A DNA stretch of 64,000 nucleotides. Source: JADCGM01 sp943368345. GTDB lineage: Bacteria; Pseudomonadota; Alphaproteobacteria; Sphingomonadales; Sphingomonadaceae. The stretch's first letter is position 1; every line of letters begins with the position of its first letter. The DNA lies in the NCBI GenBank assembly GCA_943368345.1, contig CALRKY020000013.1:1-64000 (forward strand), given 5' to 3'. Below, one piece after another: positions 17,015-26,257 of the stretch. The position numbers were made by a program, and so were the translations under genes. The notes beneath the pieces are model-generated. The model searched no databases. It saw only the letters and a program-made list of their open reading frames with translations, and was not told where the DNA came from.

Positions 17015-19063
17015 ATGACTATAGTCCTCGCCCCCACCGCCCCGATCCGCCCCGTCACCACCGAGTGGCACGGCCAGTCCATCACTGACCCCTATGCCTG
17101 GCTGAAGGATGCGGGCTATCCGAACATTTCCAATCCGGAAATTCTCGCCCACCTTGCTGCCGAAAATGCGCATTTCGAAAGCGTGATGGCCCCGCATAAG
17201 GCTTTGGTCGAAAACCTGTTTGCCGAGCTGAAAGGCCGGATGAAGGCCGATGACGCGAGCGTGCCGGTCAAGGACGGCAAATGGCTGACCTGGTGGGCGT
17301 TTGAGGACGGTGCGCAATATCGCAAATGGTGGCGCAGGCCCGTTGACGACGGCCCGGACCAGCTGTTGTTCGATGAACCTGCCGCCGCCGATGGCCTCGC
17401 CTATTTCCGCCTCGGCAGCCTGGCCGTCAGCCCGGATGGAACTCTGCTTGCCTACGCCGCCGATGACGACGGGTCGGAGCGATTCAAGCTCCGCATTCGC
17501 GACATCGCGACCGGCATGGATATCCACACCGTGACTGATCACGCGCTTGGGCAGGCTGTGTGGTGCGCGGGTGGCGCGAGCCTCGCCTGGGTGGAGGTCA
17601 ACGACAATTGGCGCCCGTTCCGCGTCCGCCTGCACCAGCTGGGTGAGACAGTTGAGGATGCCGTCCTTTACGAGGAAACCGACGCCAGCTTCTTCACCGG
17701 CCTGTCGCGCAGCCAGGACCGCCAGTGGCTGATCCTCCAGTCCGCCGACCATGTCACCAGCGAAATCCGGTTGGTACCGACTGCCGCGCCGCTGGCCGCG
17801 CCGCTGCTGGTATCACCGCGCCAAACCGGCCGCGAATATGACGTCGATGTTCGCGACAATCAGCTGTTCATCCGCACCAACGACACCCACCCGAATTTCC
17901 GGATCGCGACCGCCAGGGTCAACGGCCCGGCCGACTGGCAGGAGTTGATCGCGGCATCGGATGATCATTACCTGCGCGGCATCACCGCCTTCCGGTCGCT
18001 GTTGGCCATCACCGAACGGGTGGCGGGTCTGGATCAGCTGCGGCTGCGCAGCGATGATGGGGCGGAACATTATATTCCGTTTCCCGAAGCGTCCTATGCC
18101 GCCGGATTCGGCGCCAATCCGGAATATGACCCCGCCACGCTGCGGCTCCACTATGAATCGATGGTCACGCCGGCGACTTCCTATGATTATGATCTCGCCA
18201 CCCGGACCCTCGTCGTTCGCAAGGTGCAGGCCATTCCGTCAGGCTATGACGCCGGCCAGTATGAAACGGTCCGCCTGTCCGCCCCGGCGCGTGACGGCAC
18301 GCAGGTTCCAATTTCGCTGGTGTACCGCAAGGGGTTTCCGCGTGACGGATCGGGGGCGGTTCATCTCTATGGCTACGGTGCTTACGGCCATGCCATCCCG
18401 CCGGGATTCTCGACGGCACGGCTCAGCCTGCTCGACCGGGGCTTTGCCTTTGCCATTGCCCATATCCGGGGCGGCGACGACCTTGGCTACCGCTGGTATC
18501 TCGACGGCAAGACCACCAAGCGCTGGAACACGTTCAACGATTTCACCGATTGCGCGCGGCACCTGATCGCTGAACGGTTCACCAGCCCCGGCCAAATCGC
18601 CATCTCCGGTGGATCAGCCGGCGGGGAGTTGATGGGCGTCGTTGCCAATACCGATCCCGATTTATGGCGGGCCGTCTGTGCGCATGTGCCATTCGTCGAT
18701 GTGCTCAACACCATGCTCGACGACAGCCTGCCGCTCACCCCGATTGAGTGGCCCGAGTGGGGCAACCCCCGCGAAGATGCCGCTGCATTCGACTTGATCC
18801 GTAGCTATAGCCCTTATGACAATGTTAGCGCCCAAGATTATCCGGCGATGCTGATCACCGGTGGCCTGAATGACCCACGCGTTACCTATTGGGAGCCCGC
18901 CAAATGGGCCGCCCGCCTGCGCGCCACCAAAACCGACACCAACATGCTGCTCCTGAAAACCAACATGGGCGCGGGCCACGGCGGCAAATCCGGACGCTGG
19001 GACAGCCTGCGGGAAGTCGCGGAGGAATATGCGTTTATCTTGATGGCCTTTGAGAGGGTGTAG
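17015..19063 (+). CDS. ptrB: Oligopeptidase B (S9A prolyl oligopeptidase family)
   Basis: 682 residues: N-terminal beta-propeller (from ITDPYAWLKD) and C-terminal alpha/beta hydrolase domain. The nucleophile is Ser534 in SGGSAGGELMG. VPFVDVLNTMLD and the ITGGLNDPRVTYWEP loop (acid residue) are the oligopeptidase B pattern. The catalytic histidine is His655 in GAGHGG. It should cut short peptides after basic residues. No signal peptide is visible. Confidence 0.93.
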   Translation: MTIVLAPTAPIRPVTTEWHGQSITDPYAWLKDAGYPNISNPEILAHLAAENAHFESVMAPHKALVENLFAELKGRMKADDASVPVKDGKWLTWWAFEDGAQYRKWWRRPVDDGPDQLLFDEPAAADGLAYFRLGSLAVSPDGTLLAYAADDDGSERFKLRIRDIATGMDIHTVTDHALGQAVWCAGGASLAWVEVNDNWRPFRVRLHQLGETVEDAVLYEETDASFFTGLSRSQDRQWLILQSADHVTSEIRLVPTAAPLAAPLLVSPRQTGREYDVDVRDNQLFIRTNDTHPNFRIATARVNGPADWQELIAASDDHYLRGITAFRSLLAITERVAGLDQLRLRSDDGAEHYIPFPEASYAAGFGANPEYDPATLRLHYESMVTPATSYDYDLATRTLVVRKVQAIPSGYDAGQYETVRLSAPARDGTQVPISLVYRKGFPRDGSGAVHLYGYGAYGHAIPPGFSTARLSLLDRGFAFAIAHIRGGDDLGYRWYLDGKTTKRWNTFNDFTDCARHLIAERFTSPGQIAISGGSAGGELMGVVANTDPDLWRAVCAHVPFVDVLNTMLDDSLPLTPIEWPEWGNPREDAAAFDLIRSYSPYDNVSAQDYPAMLITGGLNDPRVTYWEPAKWAARLRATKTDTNMLLLKTNMGAGHGGKSGRWDSLREVAEEYAFILMAFERV

Positions 19064-19085
19064 CTGGCACCCACCCAGAATGCTG

Positions 19086-19631
19086 CTATCGAGCCGGGGG
19101 AGCCGGTTGTTGTCGCGCCAAGGCGATCGGTACGATTGACACCCCGAACAGTTTCCACCGCCCGCTAGTCCATTGGTAATAGAGATCAAAATTAATCGCG
19201 GTAGGGCGCAATCCGAACTGGCCGCGCAACCGTAGCACATCCGCCGCTGCCATCGTTGGTGGAGCCGTGTAGGTCGGCGTCAGCAGGATGGTGTTGGCAA
19301 GATCGATGTCCTGCTGCCGCAGCGAGGCAAAGATTCCGGCCAATTGCGCCGCATCGTTGTTGGTTTGAAATCCCGGCGCACCGAGATCCCGCAGCACCGA
19401 ATAATTGCCGGATCGATTGGCCTGATCGATGGCGAGCATCGTGCCCCACACCAGCTTTGACAGCTCCATCGCGCTTGGGACGGGAACTGCCGACAGCGCC
19501 GGCCGTGGCGGTGCAACCGGTGCTGGTTGTGACAGGGCCGGTGCCGCCATCACGACGAGCAATACCCCAAAAATCAGGTGGGCCGGGGCGATGTGCCCCG
19601 GCCCTCCCAGTCTGGTCAGCGAAGTTACCAA
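19086..19631 (-). CDS. Conserved hypothetical secreted protein downstream of the YadA-like adhesin
   Basis: 181 residues starting at TTG 19631, which overlaps the adhesin stop codon by 7 bases, so the two are probably co-translated. A hydrophobic signal region (LIFGVLLVVMAAPALSQ) is followed by a proline-rich spacer. A compact domain follows: SAMELSKLVWGTMLAIDQAN, FASLRQQDIDLANTILLTP, then LRGQFGLRPTAINFDLYYQW. I recall similar proteins from sphingomonads but know no function. Tight coupling suggests a periplasmic partner in adhesin export or anchoring; this is inference. Confidence 0.7.
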   Translation of the reverse strand: MVTSLTRLGGPGHIAPAHLIFGVLLVVMAAPALSQPAPVAPPRPALSAVPVPSAMELSKLVWGTMLAIDQANRSGNYSVLRDLGAPGFQTNNDAAQLAGIFASLRQQDIDLANTILLTPTYTAPPTMAAADVLRLRGQFGLRPTAINFDLYYQWTSGRWKLFGVSIVPIALARQQPAPPAR

Positions 19632-21358
19632 GCGACCTGGAACCCGGCGCGGGCCCCCACTTCGCCTGAATCAAGGCCAACGCCGAGGCCCGCCGAGACG
19701 GACGCCATATCGTTAACCCGTGCCGAAATCGCCGAGCTGAAGGCACCGCGGTTCTGGAAATAGCCAAAGCCACCCGACATGGCGAAGGTCGCGCCAGCCG
19801 GGATCGACGGCGTTTCCATTGCCAATGCCATTGCAACGCCTTCGTTGGCGGTGCGGATATCGCGGCGGTTGATGTCAGCAAGGTTGAACAGCGAAGCCGT
19901 CTGCCCTTGCAGCGAGGTGATCTGACCCTGCGCCGTGGTGACTTGACCCAGCAGTGTCGTGTTGCGGCCAAGGACACCGTTGGCATCAACCGTAGCAACG
20001 CCGACCGAAGCCGCCGTCTGGGCGGCCGTGCTAGCGGTGATATCGCCAATACGGACCGAACTGCCGGTGCCGCCGAGAACGACCTGATCGTCAGCCGTCG
20101 CAGCCGCGCCGAAACCAATCGCGGTTGAGCGGGCACCGGAAGCAACGGTATTCTTGCCGATTGCCGACGCTGAAACGCCACTTGCAGCTGCCTGATGACC
20201 AACCGAAACCGACGTAACGCCTGTGGCACGCGACTGCCAGCCGAAGGCCTGGGCACCAGTCGCTGATGCTACCGATTCACCACCGACAGCGGTCGAATGG
20301 AAGCCCGATGACAAGGCCTGGTCACCGATGGCAACCGAATCTTCAGCAGTTGCCTGTGCCAGGTTTCCGACCGCCACCGATGTGCCGAGCGAAGCTGCAC
20401 CCGATGGCGTCACACCGTCAGAAGTGACCGCACCGTTACCGATTGCGACCGAGCTGAGCGCTCCGGCGTTTGCGATGTTACCAAAGGCCGATGAATTCAC
20501 GCCCGAAGCAACCGAGCTTTTACCCACCGCTGTTGCCCGAACCGCAGACGCATTGGCCTGATGTCCAACACCGGTCGCAAACTGGCCGACGGCACTTGTC
20601 TGCCAGCCGAAAGCCTGCGCCCCGGTGCCCGATGCCACCGACTCACCACCGATCGCTGTTGCATGGAACCCTGATGCGTTTGCCTGGTCACCGACGGCGA
20701 CCGCATCTTCGGCAGTAGCACGTGAGAGATTACCGATGGCAACCGATGTGCCGAGTGACACAGCACCTGATGGTGTAACCCCTGCTGCAGTCGCTGCACC
20801 ACTACCAAGAGCGACTGAGAAGCGCGCTACGGCCGCAGACCCGGTCCCGACGGCTGTGGAGGTGTCACCGCTTGCACTAGCACTGAAGCCAGCTGCAAGA
20901 GTATTGAACCCCGTTGCGCTTGCAGCTCCCAGCGCAACTGATTCGATACCAGCGGCTCGGGCCCCTGCACCAAACGCCTGTGAAAAAGGCGATGTAGCAG
21001 TGGCACCTGCGCCGACTGCTGTCGTTTGCTGCTCACTAGCTGTGGCACCTAGACCGACTGCAAGTGAGCGGGTACCACTCGCGACAGCCGCCTGACCAAA
21101 AGCTTGCGCACCAATCGCAGACGCAATTGAATCGGAGCCAACAGCCGTTGAGTTGAGGGCTGTCGCCATTGGCGCATCACCGACTGCCAGTGCGTTTTCA
21201 CCCGTTGCGACCGAATTGACACCGCATTCCGTGCTGTCGACACCGGTGCCGACATTGCAGGGTGCGGTCGCGTCGGCCATCGCTGGTGTGGCCAGGCAGA
21301 AAGCCGCCGTTGCGGTTGCGGCAAGCAGCCCAATGCGCAGTGAAATGGACCGAGTCAT
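19625..21358 (-). CDS. YadA-like trimeric autotransporter adhesin
   Basis: 577 residues from ATG 21358, which has a GGGAGAC ribosome site; a longer in-frame start is less likely. Signal peptide ends at PAMAD. The head is made of 14-residue YadA head repeats (SVAIGNGA, STAVGxxS and similar). A short coiled-coil neck/stalk follows (LLGQVTTAQGQITSLQGQTASL), then the membrane anchor VAMALAM..., FAMSGGFGYFQNRGAFS... ending GARAGFQVAW. Two large tandem units are visible (see repeat entry). It is a homotrimeric outer-membrane adhesin with an unusually short stalk. Confidence 0.92.
   Translation of the reverse strand: MTRSISLRIGLLAATATAAFCLATPAMADATAPCNVGTGVDSTECGVNSVATGENALAVGDAPMATALNSTAVGSDSIASAIGAQAFGQAAVASGTRSLAVGLGATASEQQTTAVGAGATATSPFSQAFGAGARAAGIESVALGAASATGFNTLAAGFSASASGDTSTAVGTGSAAVARFSVALGSGAATAAGVTPSGAVSLGTSVAIGNLSRATAEDAVAVGDQANASGFHATAIGGESVASGTGAQAFGWQTSAVGQFATGVGHQANASAVRATAVGKSSVASGVNSSAFGNIANAGALSSVAIGNGAVTSDGVTPSGAASLGTSVAVGNLAQATAEDSVAIGDQALSSGFHSTAVGGESVASATGAQAFGWQSRATGVTSVSVGHQAAASGVSASAIGKNTVASGARSTAIGFGAAATADDQVVLGGTGSSVRIGDITASTAAQTAASVGVATVDANGVLGRNTTLLGQVTTAQGQITSLQGQTASLFNLADINRRDIRTANEGVAMALAMETPSIPAGATFAMSGGFGYFQNRGAFSSAISARVNDMASVSAGLGVGLDSGEVGARAGFQVAW
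20102..20818 (-). repeat. Tandem ~122-residue duplication in the adhesin head
   Basis: Unit one (20453-20818) and unit two (20102-20452) each begin with FSVALGSGA / LSSVAIGNGA and contain GVTPSGA.SLGTSVA.GNL, ATAED.VA.GDQA..SGFH.TA.GGESVAS and GAQAFGWQ. The units are offset by 122 residues and imperfect, so the duplication is not recent. Confidence 0.8.
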
Positions 21359-21513
21359 AATCTGTCTCCCTTTTGTGAACGTCGAATTAATCCCAAACCC
21401 CCGAAACGCTAGGCGAGCCATACGATTCAGGCAATGGCCAAGAGCACGGCGTTGTCAGCGGCTTCAAACTGTCGCAGCCACAGCGAGCAAGAGCGGGTGC
21501 CAAGGCAGTCATG

Positions 21514-21548
21514 AAAAAAGCGGAGAGTGGACTTGCCCACCCCCCGCT
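21514..21548 (-). terminator. Intrinsic terminator of glnA
   Basis: On the minus strand, AGCGGGGGGTGG and CCACTCTCCGCT form a 12-bp stem (two G-U pairs) around a 6-nt loop, followed at once by six T. It lies about 45 bases past the glnA stop. Confidence 0.85.
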
Positions 21549-21591
21549 TGATTGTCGTGCGCCCTACCCAACAGAGTGGGTATGAAGCTGT

Positions 21592-23004
21592 CTACGCCGA
21601 ATAATACATGTCGAACTCGACCGGAGCCGGGGTCATTTCCCAGCGGGCGACTTCTTCCATCTTCAACTCGATATAGCTGTCGATCTGGTCGCTGGTGAAC
21701 ACGCCGCCCTTGGTGAAAATCGCCTTGGACTTGGCCAGGCACTCGAGCGCCTCCCGCAGCGATGCGCAGACGGTCGGCACCTTCTTCAGTTCCTTCGGCG
21801 GCAGATCGTACAGGTTCTTGTCCATCGCCTGACCGGGGTGGATCTTGTTCTCGATACCATCGAGACCGGCCATCAGCAGCGCCGAATAGGCGAGGTACGG
21901 ATTGGCGGTCGCGTCCGGGAAGCGCACCTCGACACGGCGGCTCTTGGAACCGGTGCCATAAGGGATCCGGCAAGAGGCGGACCGGTTGCGGCTCGAATAG
22001 GCGAGCAGCACCGGTGCTTCATAGCCCGGAACCAGCCGCTTGTAGCTGTTGGTCGACGGGTTGGTGAAGGCATTCACCGCCTTGGCATGCTTGATGATGC
22101 CGCCGATGAAATACAGCGCCGTATCGCTCAGGCCGGCATAGCCATTGCCGGCGAACAAGGGCTTTGACTTGTTCCAGATCGAGATATGGGTGTGCATGCC
22201 GCTGCCATTATCTTCCTTGATCGGCTTCGGCATGAAAGTCGCGGTCTTGCCGTAAGCATGGGCAACCTGGTGCACGACATATTTGTAGATCTGCATTCGG
22301 TCGGCGGTGGTGACGAGCGTCCCGAATTCAAGGCCGAGTTCATGCTGGGCCGCTGCGACCTCATGGTGATGCTTGTCGCAGGGCAGGCCCATTTCGAGCA
22401 TGGTCGACACCATCTCGGCGCGCAGATCGACGGCGCTGTCGACCGGGGCCACCGGAAAATAGCCGCCCTTGGCCCGTGGACGGTGGCCGAGATTGCCCTC
22501 CGCATAGGCGGTGCCGGTGTTGGTCGGCAGTTCGATGTCGTCGAGCGAATAGCTGCCCTCGTTGTAGCTAAGCTTGAACTGGACATTGTCGAACACGAAG
22601 AACTCGGCTTCCGGGCCGACATAGGCGGTATCACCGATGCCGCTGTTCTTCAGATAGGCCTCGGCGCGCTTGGCCGTCGACCGCGGGTCGCGGGCATAAA
22701 GTTCACCCGTCGAAGGTTCGACGATATCGCAGATCAGGATCATCATCGGCGTCGCCGAGAAAGGATCGAAATACACCGCGTCCAGATCGGCCTTCAGGAT
22801 CATGTCCGATTCGTTGATCGCCTTCCAACCGGCAATCGACGATCCGTCGAACATGAAGCCATCTTCCAGCATGTCTTCGGTCACGGCGCGCTGCGCCATG
22901 GTCAGGTGCTGCCACTTGCCGCGCGGATCGGTGAAGCGGAGATCGACCCATTCAATCTCCTTTTCCTTGATCATTTTCAGGATATCGTTCGGCTTGTTGG
23001 CCAT
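21592..23004 (-). CDS. glnA: Glutamine synthetase type I
   Basis: 470 residues, the normal GSI-beta length. It condenses glutamate and ammonia with ATP in the cytosol. Visible signatures: MFDGSSIAGW, the ATP/ammonia region GSGMHTHIS, and the adenylylation site Tyr399 in KNLYDLPPKE. It should therefore be controlled by GlnE. glnB lies 39 bp upstream on the same strand, the usual glnB-glnA pair, and a strong terminator follows. Confidence 0.98.
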   Translation of the reverse strand: MANKPNDILKMIKEKEIEWVDLRFTDPRGKWQHLTMAQRAVTEDMLEDGFMFDGSSIAGWKAINESDMILKADLDAVYFDPFSATPMMILICDIVEPSTGELYARDPRSTAKRAEAYLKNSGIGDTAYVGPEAEFFVFDNVQFKLSYNEGSYSLDDIELPTNTGTAYAEGNLGHRPRAKGGYFPVAPVDSAVDLRAEMVSTMLEMGLPCDKHHHEVAAAQHELGLEFGTLVTTADRMQIYKYVVHQVAHAYGKTATFMPKPIKEDNGSGMHTHISIWNKSKPLFAGNGYAGLSDTALYFIGGIIKHAKAVNAFTNPSTNSYKRLVPGYEAPVLLAYSSRNRSASCRIPYGTGSKSRRVEVRFPDATANPYLAYSALLMAGLDGIENKIHPGQAMDKNLYDLPPKELKKVPTVCASLREALECLAKSKAIFTKGGVFTSDQIDSYIELKMEEVARWEMTPAPVEFDMYYSA

Positions 23005-23043
23005 GCGTGGTTCCCTTGTCTCTGCGTTTGACGTTGAAATGAC

Positions 23044-23382
23044 TTAAATGGCGTCGCTGTCGCGTTCGCCGGTCCGGATCCGGATGGCGGTTTCCACCGG
23101 GGTCACGAAAATCTTGCCGTCACCGATCCGCCCGGTGCGGGCAGCATTGGCAATGGCTTCCAATACCCGTTCGACCTGATTGTCATCGACGACGACCTCC
23201 AGCTTCACCTTGGGCAGGAAATCGACGATATATTCGGCACCCCGGTAGAGCTCGGTGTGGCCTTTCTGACGCCCGAACCCCTTGGCCTCCACCACGGTAA
23301 TCCCGGACACCCCGACTTCGTGAAGCGCTTCCTTCACCTCGTCGAGCTTGAATGGCTTGATGATCGCTTCGATCTTTTTCAC
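23044..23382 (-). CDS. glnB: Nitrogen regulatory protein P-II
   Basis: 112 residues. The T-loop carries the uridylylation tyrosine Tyr51 in ELYRGAEYIVDFLPKV. The ATP/2-oxoglutarate-binding B- and C-loop sequences TGRIGDGKIFV and IRIRTGERDSDAI are intact. It senses 2-oxoglutarate and energy and controls GlnE, NtrB and possibly the ammonium transporter encoded across the tRNA. First gene of the glnB-glnA operon. The 258 bp upstream to the tRNA hold no other gene, and I could not find a convincing sigma-54 site there. Confidence 0.97.
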   Translation of the reverse strand: MKKIEAIIKPFKLDEVKEALHEVGVSGITVVEAKGFGRQKGHTELYRGAEYIVDFLPKVKLEVVVDDNQVERVLEAIANAARTGRIGDGKIFVTPVETAIRIRTGERDSDAI

Positions 23383-23640
23383 GCGCTTTGGCCCCCGAAT
23401 TCAGATGTACGCACCACGGCACGACAGCGCGCGCATCATCCAATCTTTCTGCACGGTTCGTGCCAGCCCGCGCCCCCTTGGCGCAAGTGGGCATTTGCTG
23501 GTGGGCTGGTGCCCAATCGGTCAGCATATGCCCAAAAAACGTGCAGAACCGCCAGCAGGCCGCGATGGTCGGCGGCGAACCCGGCCTCCCTCACCTTGAC
23601 GCTGGGCAGGGGGAGCCGTATTTGCGCTGCCTCGCGGGTG

Positions 23641-23717
23641 GCGGTCGTAGCTCAATTGGTTAGAGCGCCGGTTTGTGGTACCGGAGGTTGCGGGTTCAAT
23701 CCCCGTCGATCGCCCCA
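23641..23717 (+). tRNA. tRNA-His (GTG anticodon)
   Basis: Cloverleaf: acceptor stem GCGGTCG (23641-23647) with CGATCGC (23707-23713), D-loop AGCTCAATTGGTTAGAG, anticodon stem CCGGT/ACCGG with loop TTGTGGT and anticodon GTG at 23675-23677, and T-arm with GGTTCAATCC. A genomically encoded CCA ends at 23717. The G at 23640 supplies the extra G-1 opposite C73, an identity element of tRNA-His. Confidence 0.97.
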
Positions 23718-23834
23718 GCGAATTCCCCGACACCGGCAACCGTCTGCGAAGCATCTTACGCGCAGATCATGGCACATTTCCTGCAGGCAATCAGGACGGG
23801 CCCGCGCAGACGGGTGCGAGCTTGGGGGTATGGA

Positions 23835-25121
23835 ATGCGGCATTTCGGGATGCGGACGGCTGTGGCTGTCATCGGGACTTTGGCTTTGGCATCACCGGCT
23901 GCGGCGCAATCCCTGAACAGCGGTGACACCGCCTGGATGCTGACGGCCTCCACGCTGGTCCTGTTCATGACATTGCCGGGTCTGGCCCTGTTCTACGGTG
24001 GGCTGGTCCGGGCCAAGAACCTGCTGTCGATCTTCATGCAATGCTTTGCGATTTGCTGCGTCGTGTCGCTGATCTGGGCGGCATTCGGCTATAGCCTGGC
24101 CTATGCCGGTGATGCGCCGTGGCTTGGCAGCCTCGACAATCTGTTTCTGGCCGGACTCGCCGAAGTGCGGGCGGGCACAACCATGCCCGAATCGGTGTTT
24201 GCCCTTTACCAGATGACCTTTGCGATCATCACCCCGGCCTTGATCATTGGCGCCTTTCCCGAGCGCGCAAAGTTCGGCTTTGTGCTGACCTTCTGCGCGC
24301 TATGGGTCACCGTCGTCTATGTTCCCGTTGCCCATTGGGTGTGGGGCGGCGGCTGGCTGGCGGTCGCTGGGGTTCGCGACTTTGCCGGTGGGATTGTCGT
24401 CCATACCACCGCCGGGATTTCGGCGCTGGTCGCTGCCTTGATGATCGGGGTCCGGCGCGGCTTCCCCAACCAGATGGTTCCACCGCACAGCCCGTCGCTG
24501 ACGATGATCGGGGCGGGGATGTTGTGGGTTGGCTGGTTCGGGTTCAACGGCGGCAGCGCCTCGGCGGCCGGTGCCAGCGCCGGAAGCGCCATTCTCGCCA
24601 CGCATTTCGCCGCCTGTGCCGGAGCCTTGGTCTGGATGGTCATCGAATGGCGACGGCACCGCCCAACCACTGTCGGCCTTGCCACCGGCTGCGTTGCCGG
24701 GCTGGCGACGATCACACCGGCCGCCGGCTATGTCGGCCCATTGGGGGCGATTCTGATCGGCACAGCGGGCGGCCTGATTTGCTACGCGGCCACGGTGTTC
24801 TTCAAAACCCGGCTGCGGGTTGACGATACGCTCGACGTGTTCACCGTCCACGGGGTCGGCGGCATCCTGGGGTCTCTGCTGCTGGCGCCCTTTGCGCTGG
24901 TGTCACTTGGCGGGACCGGCTTGCCGGGGGCCGACACGCTGGCGGGCCAATTTCAGGCGCAATTGCTCGGGGTTGGGGTGACTTTGGTTTGGTCAGCCGC
25001 CGCCACCTGGCTGATCATCCGAATGCTCCGCCTGTTCGGACCGGCCCGCGTCGATGAGGAGGCGGAGTTCAACGGTCTCGATCTGAGCGAACATGGGGAA
25101 CGTGCCTACGACCTTGGCTGA
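23835..25121 (+). CDS. amtB: Ammonium transporter (Amt family)
   Basis: 428 residues. A signal peptide-like N-terminus (to AAAQ) is followed by eleven membrane segments. Family marks are FYGGLVRAKN, the periplasmic gate region, and the twin pore histidines in VHTTAGISAL and VFTVHGVGGI. The start ATG 23835 is preceded by GGGGG; earlier in-frame starts would fall inside the tRNA-His gene and are rejected. It imports ammonia/ammonium for the nearby GlnA and is usually gated by P-II proteins; here glnB is nearby but divergent. Confidence 0.95.
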   Translation: MRHFGMRTAVAVIGTLALASPAAAQSLNSGDTAWMLTASTLVLFMTLPGLALFYGGLVRAKNLLSIFMQCFAICCVVSLIWAAFGYSLAYAGDAPWLGSLDNLFLAGLAEVRAGTTMPESVFALYQMTFAIITPALIIGAFPERAKFGFVLTFCALWVTVVYVPVAHWVWGGGWLAVAGVRDFAGGIVVHTTAGISALVAALMIGVRRGFPNQMVPPHSPSLTMIGAGMLWVGWFGFNGGSASAAGASAGSAILATHFAACAGALVWMVIEWRRHRPTTVGLATGCVAGLATITPAAGYVGPLGAILIGTAGGLICYAATVFFKTRLRVDDTLDVFTVHGVGGILGSLLLAPFALVSLGGTGLPGADTLAGQFQAQLLGVGVTLVWSAAATWLIIRMLRLFGPARVDEEAEFNGLDLSEHGERAYDLG

Positions 25122-25207
25122 TCGCAGTCCGGGGCAAAAGAGCTTGCAAGCCGCCGCTGTTTGTTTATTGCGCGCGCCTGTAATTTTATTGCTCTGGAGT
25201 GATCCCG

Positions 25208-26257
25208 ATGGCGGTGTTCGGCGCGACTGATTTTGATGCCCATGAAGGCGTGCATTTCTTCACCGATGCGGCAACCGGGCTTCGGGCGATCATTGCCATT
25301 CACTCGACCCATCTCGGGCCGGCGGCGGGCGGGTGCCGCTATTGGTCCTATGCATCGGAAGACGCCGCTTTGACCGATGCGCTCCGCCTGTCGCGCGGTA
25401 TGAGCTACAAAAATGCGATGGCCGGGTTACCGATGGGTGGCGGCAAGGCCGTCATTCTGAAGGGCAGCGCCCCCACCAAGACCGAACCATTTCTCGAAGC
25501 CTTTGGCAGCGCGATCAATGCGCTTGGCGGGGCCTATGTTACGGCGGAGGATGTCGGCATGTCGGACCATGACATGACCGTGATCGCCCGGCGCACCCGC
25601 TATGTTTCGGGGCTACCGGTTTCGGGCGGGAAGGCGGGTGGAAATCCCGGCCCGTCCACGGCCGAAGGGGTATACCTCGGCATTCGCGCCGCGGTGCGTC
25701 ACAAGCTTGGCCGGGACAGCCTGTCGGGCATTCATGTTGCGATCCAGGGCCTGGGGTCGGTCGGCTACGCGCTGGCCGGGAAACTGGCTGCTGCCGGGGC
25801 AAAGCTGACGGTTGCCGACATTGATGCCGTCAAGGCTGCGCAGGCCGCCACCGCCTTCGATGGAAAACATGTCGCGGTCGCCGATATCGCCAGCGTCGCG
25901 GCGGACGTGTTCAGCCCCTGCGCGCTCGGCGCTGTGCTCGATGCGGGTGCGATTGCCGCGCTGGATGTCGCGGTTGTGGCCGGTGCCGCCAACAACCAAC
26001 TCGCCACACCCGAGGATGGCGCCCGGGTTCATGCCCGGAATATCCTCTATGCCCCCGACTATGTGATCAACGCCGGCGGCATCATCAACGTGGTCGCTGA
26101 ATATCTCGGCACCGGCAACGCCGTCTGGGTCAGCAACCGGATCGCCGAAATCGAAGACCGGCTGACCGGCATCTTCGAAGCATCAGACACCTCCGGCAAT
26201 CCAACCGACGCCGTCGCCGACACCATGGCCCGCAAACTGATCGGGCGTGAATCTTAA
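25208..26257 (+). CDS. Leu/Phe/Val-type NAD-dependent amino-acid dehydrogenase
   Basis: 349 residues from ATG 25208, served by GGAG at 25196-25199; the GTG at 25199 overlaps that site and is rejected. The catalytic lysine region is MSYKNAMAGLPMGGGKAVI, followed by AEDVGMS and a Rossmann fold with GLGSVGYALAGKL. These enzymes deaminate leucine, valine or phenylalanine to the 2-oxo acid plus ammonia. The exact substrate cannot be read. The 3' end overlaps the convergent DUF454 gene by 4 bases. Confidence 0.93.
   Translation: MAVFGATDFDAHEGVHFFTDAATGLRAIIAIHSTHLGPAAGGCRYWSYASEDAALTDALRLSRGMSYKNAMAGLPMGGGKAVILKGSAPTKTEPFLEAFGSAINALGGAYVTAEDVGMSDHDMTVIARRTRYVSGLPVSGGKAGGNPGPSTAEGVYLGIRAAVRHKLGRDSLSGIHVAIQGLGSVGYALAGKLAAAGAKLTVADIDAVKAAQAATAFDGKHVAVADIASVAADVFSPCALGAVLDAGAIAALDVAVVAGAANNQLATPEDGARVHARNILYAPDYVINAGGIINVVAEYLGTGNAVWVSNRIAEIEDRLTGIFEASDTSGNPTDAVADTMARKLIGRES

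Noticed and set aside
23383..23640. Sigma-54 promoter for glnB-glnA
   Set aside because: I looked for GG-N10-GC with TGGCAC/TTGC flanks on the minus strand. The best string (GGGCACCAGCCCACC) lacks the -12 element.
23673..23834. Upstream extension of the ammonium transporter
   Set aside because: It would begin inside the tRNA-His anticodon arm; the ATG at 23835 has a ribosome site and starts a proper signal peptide.
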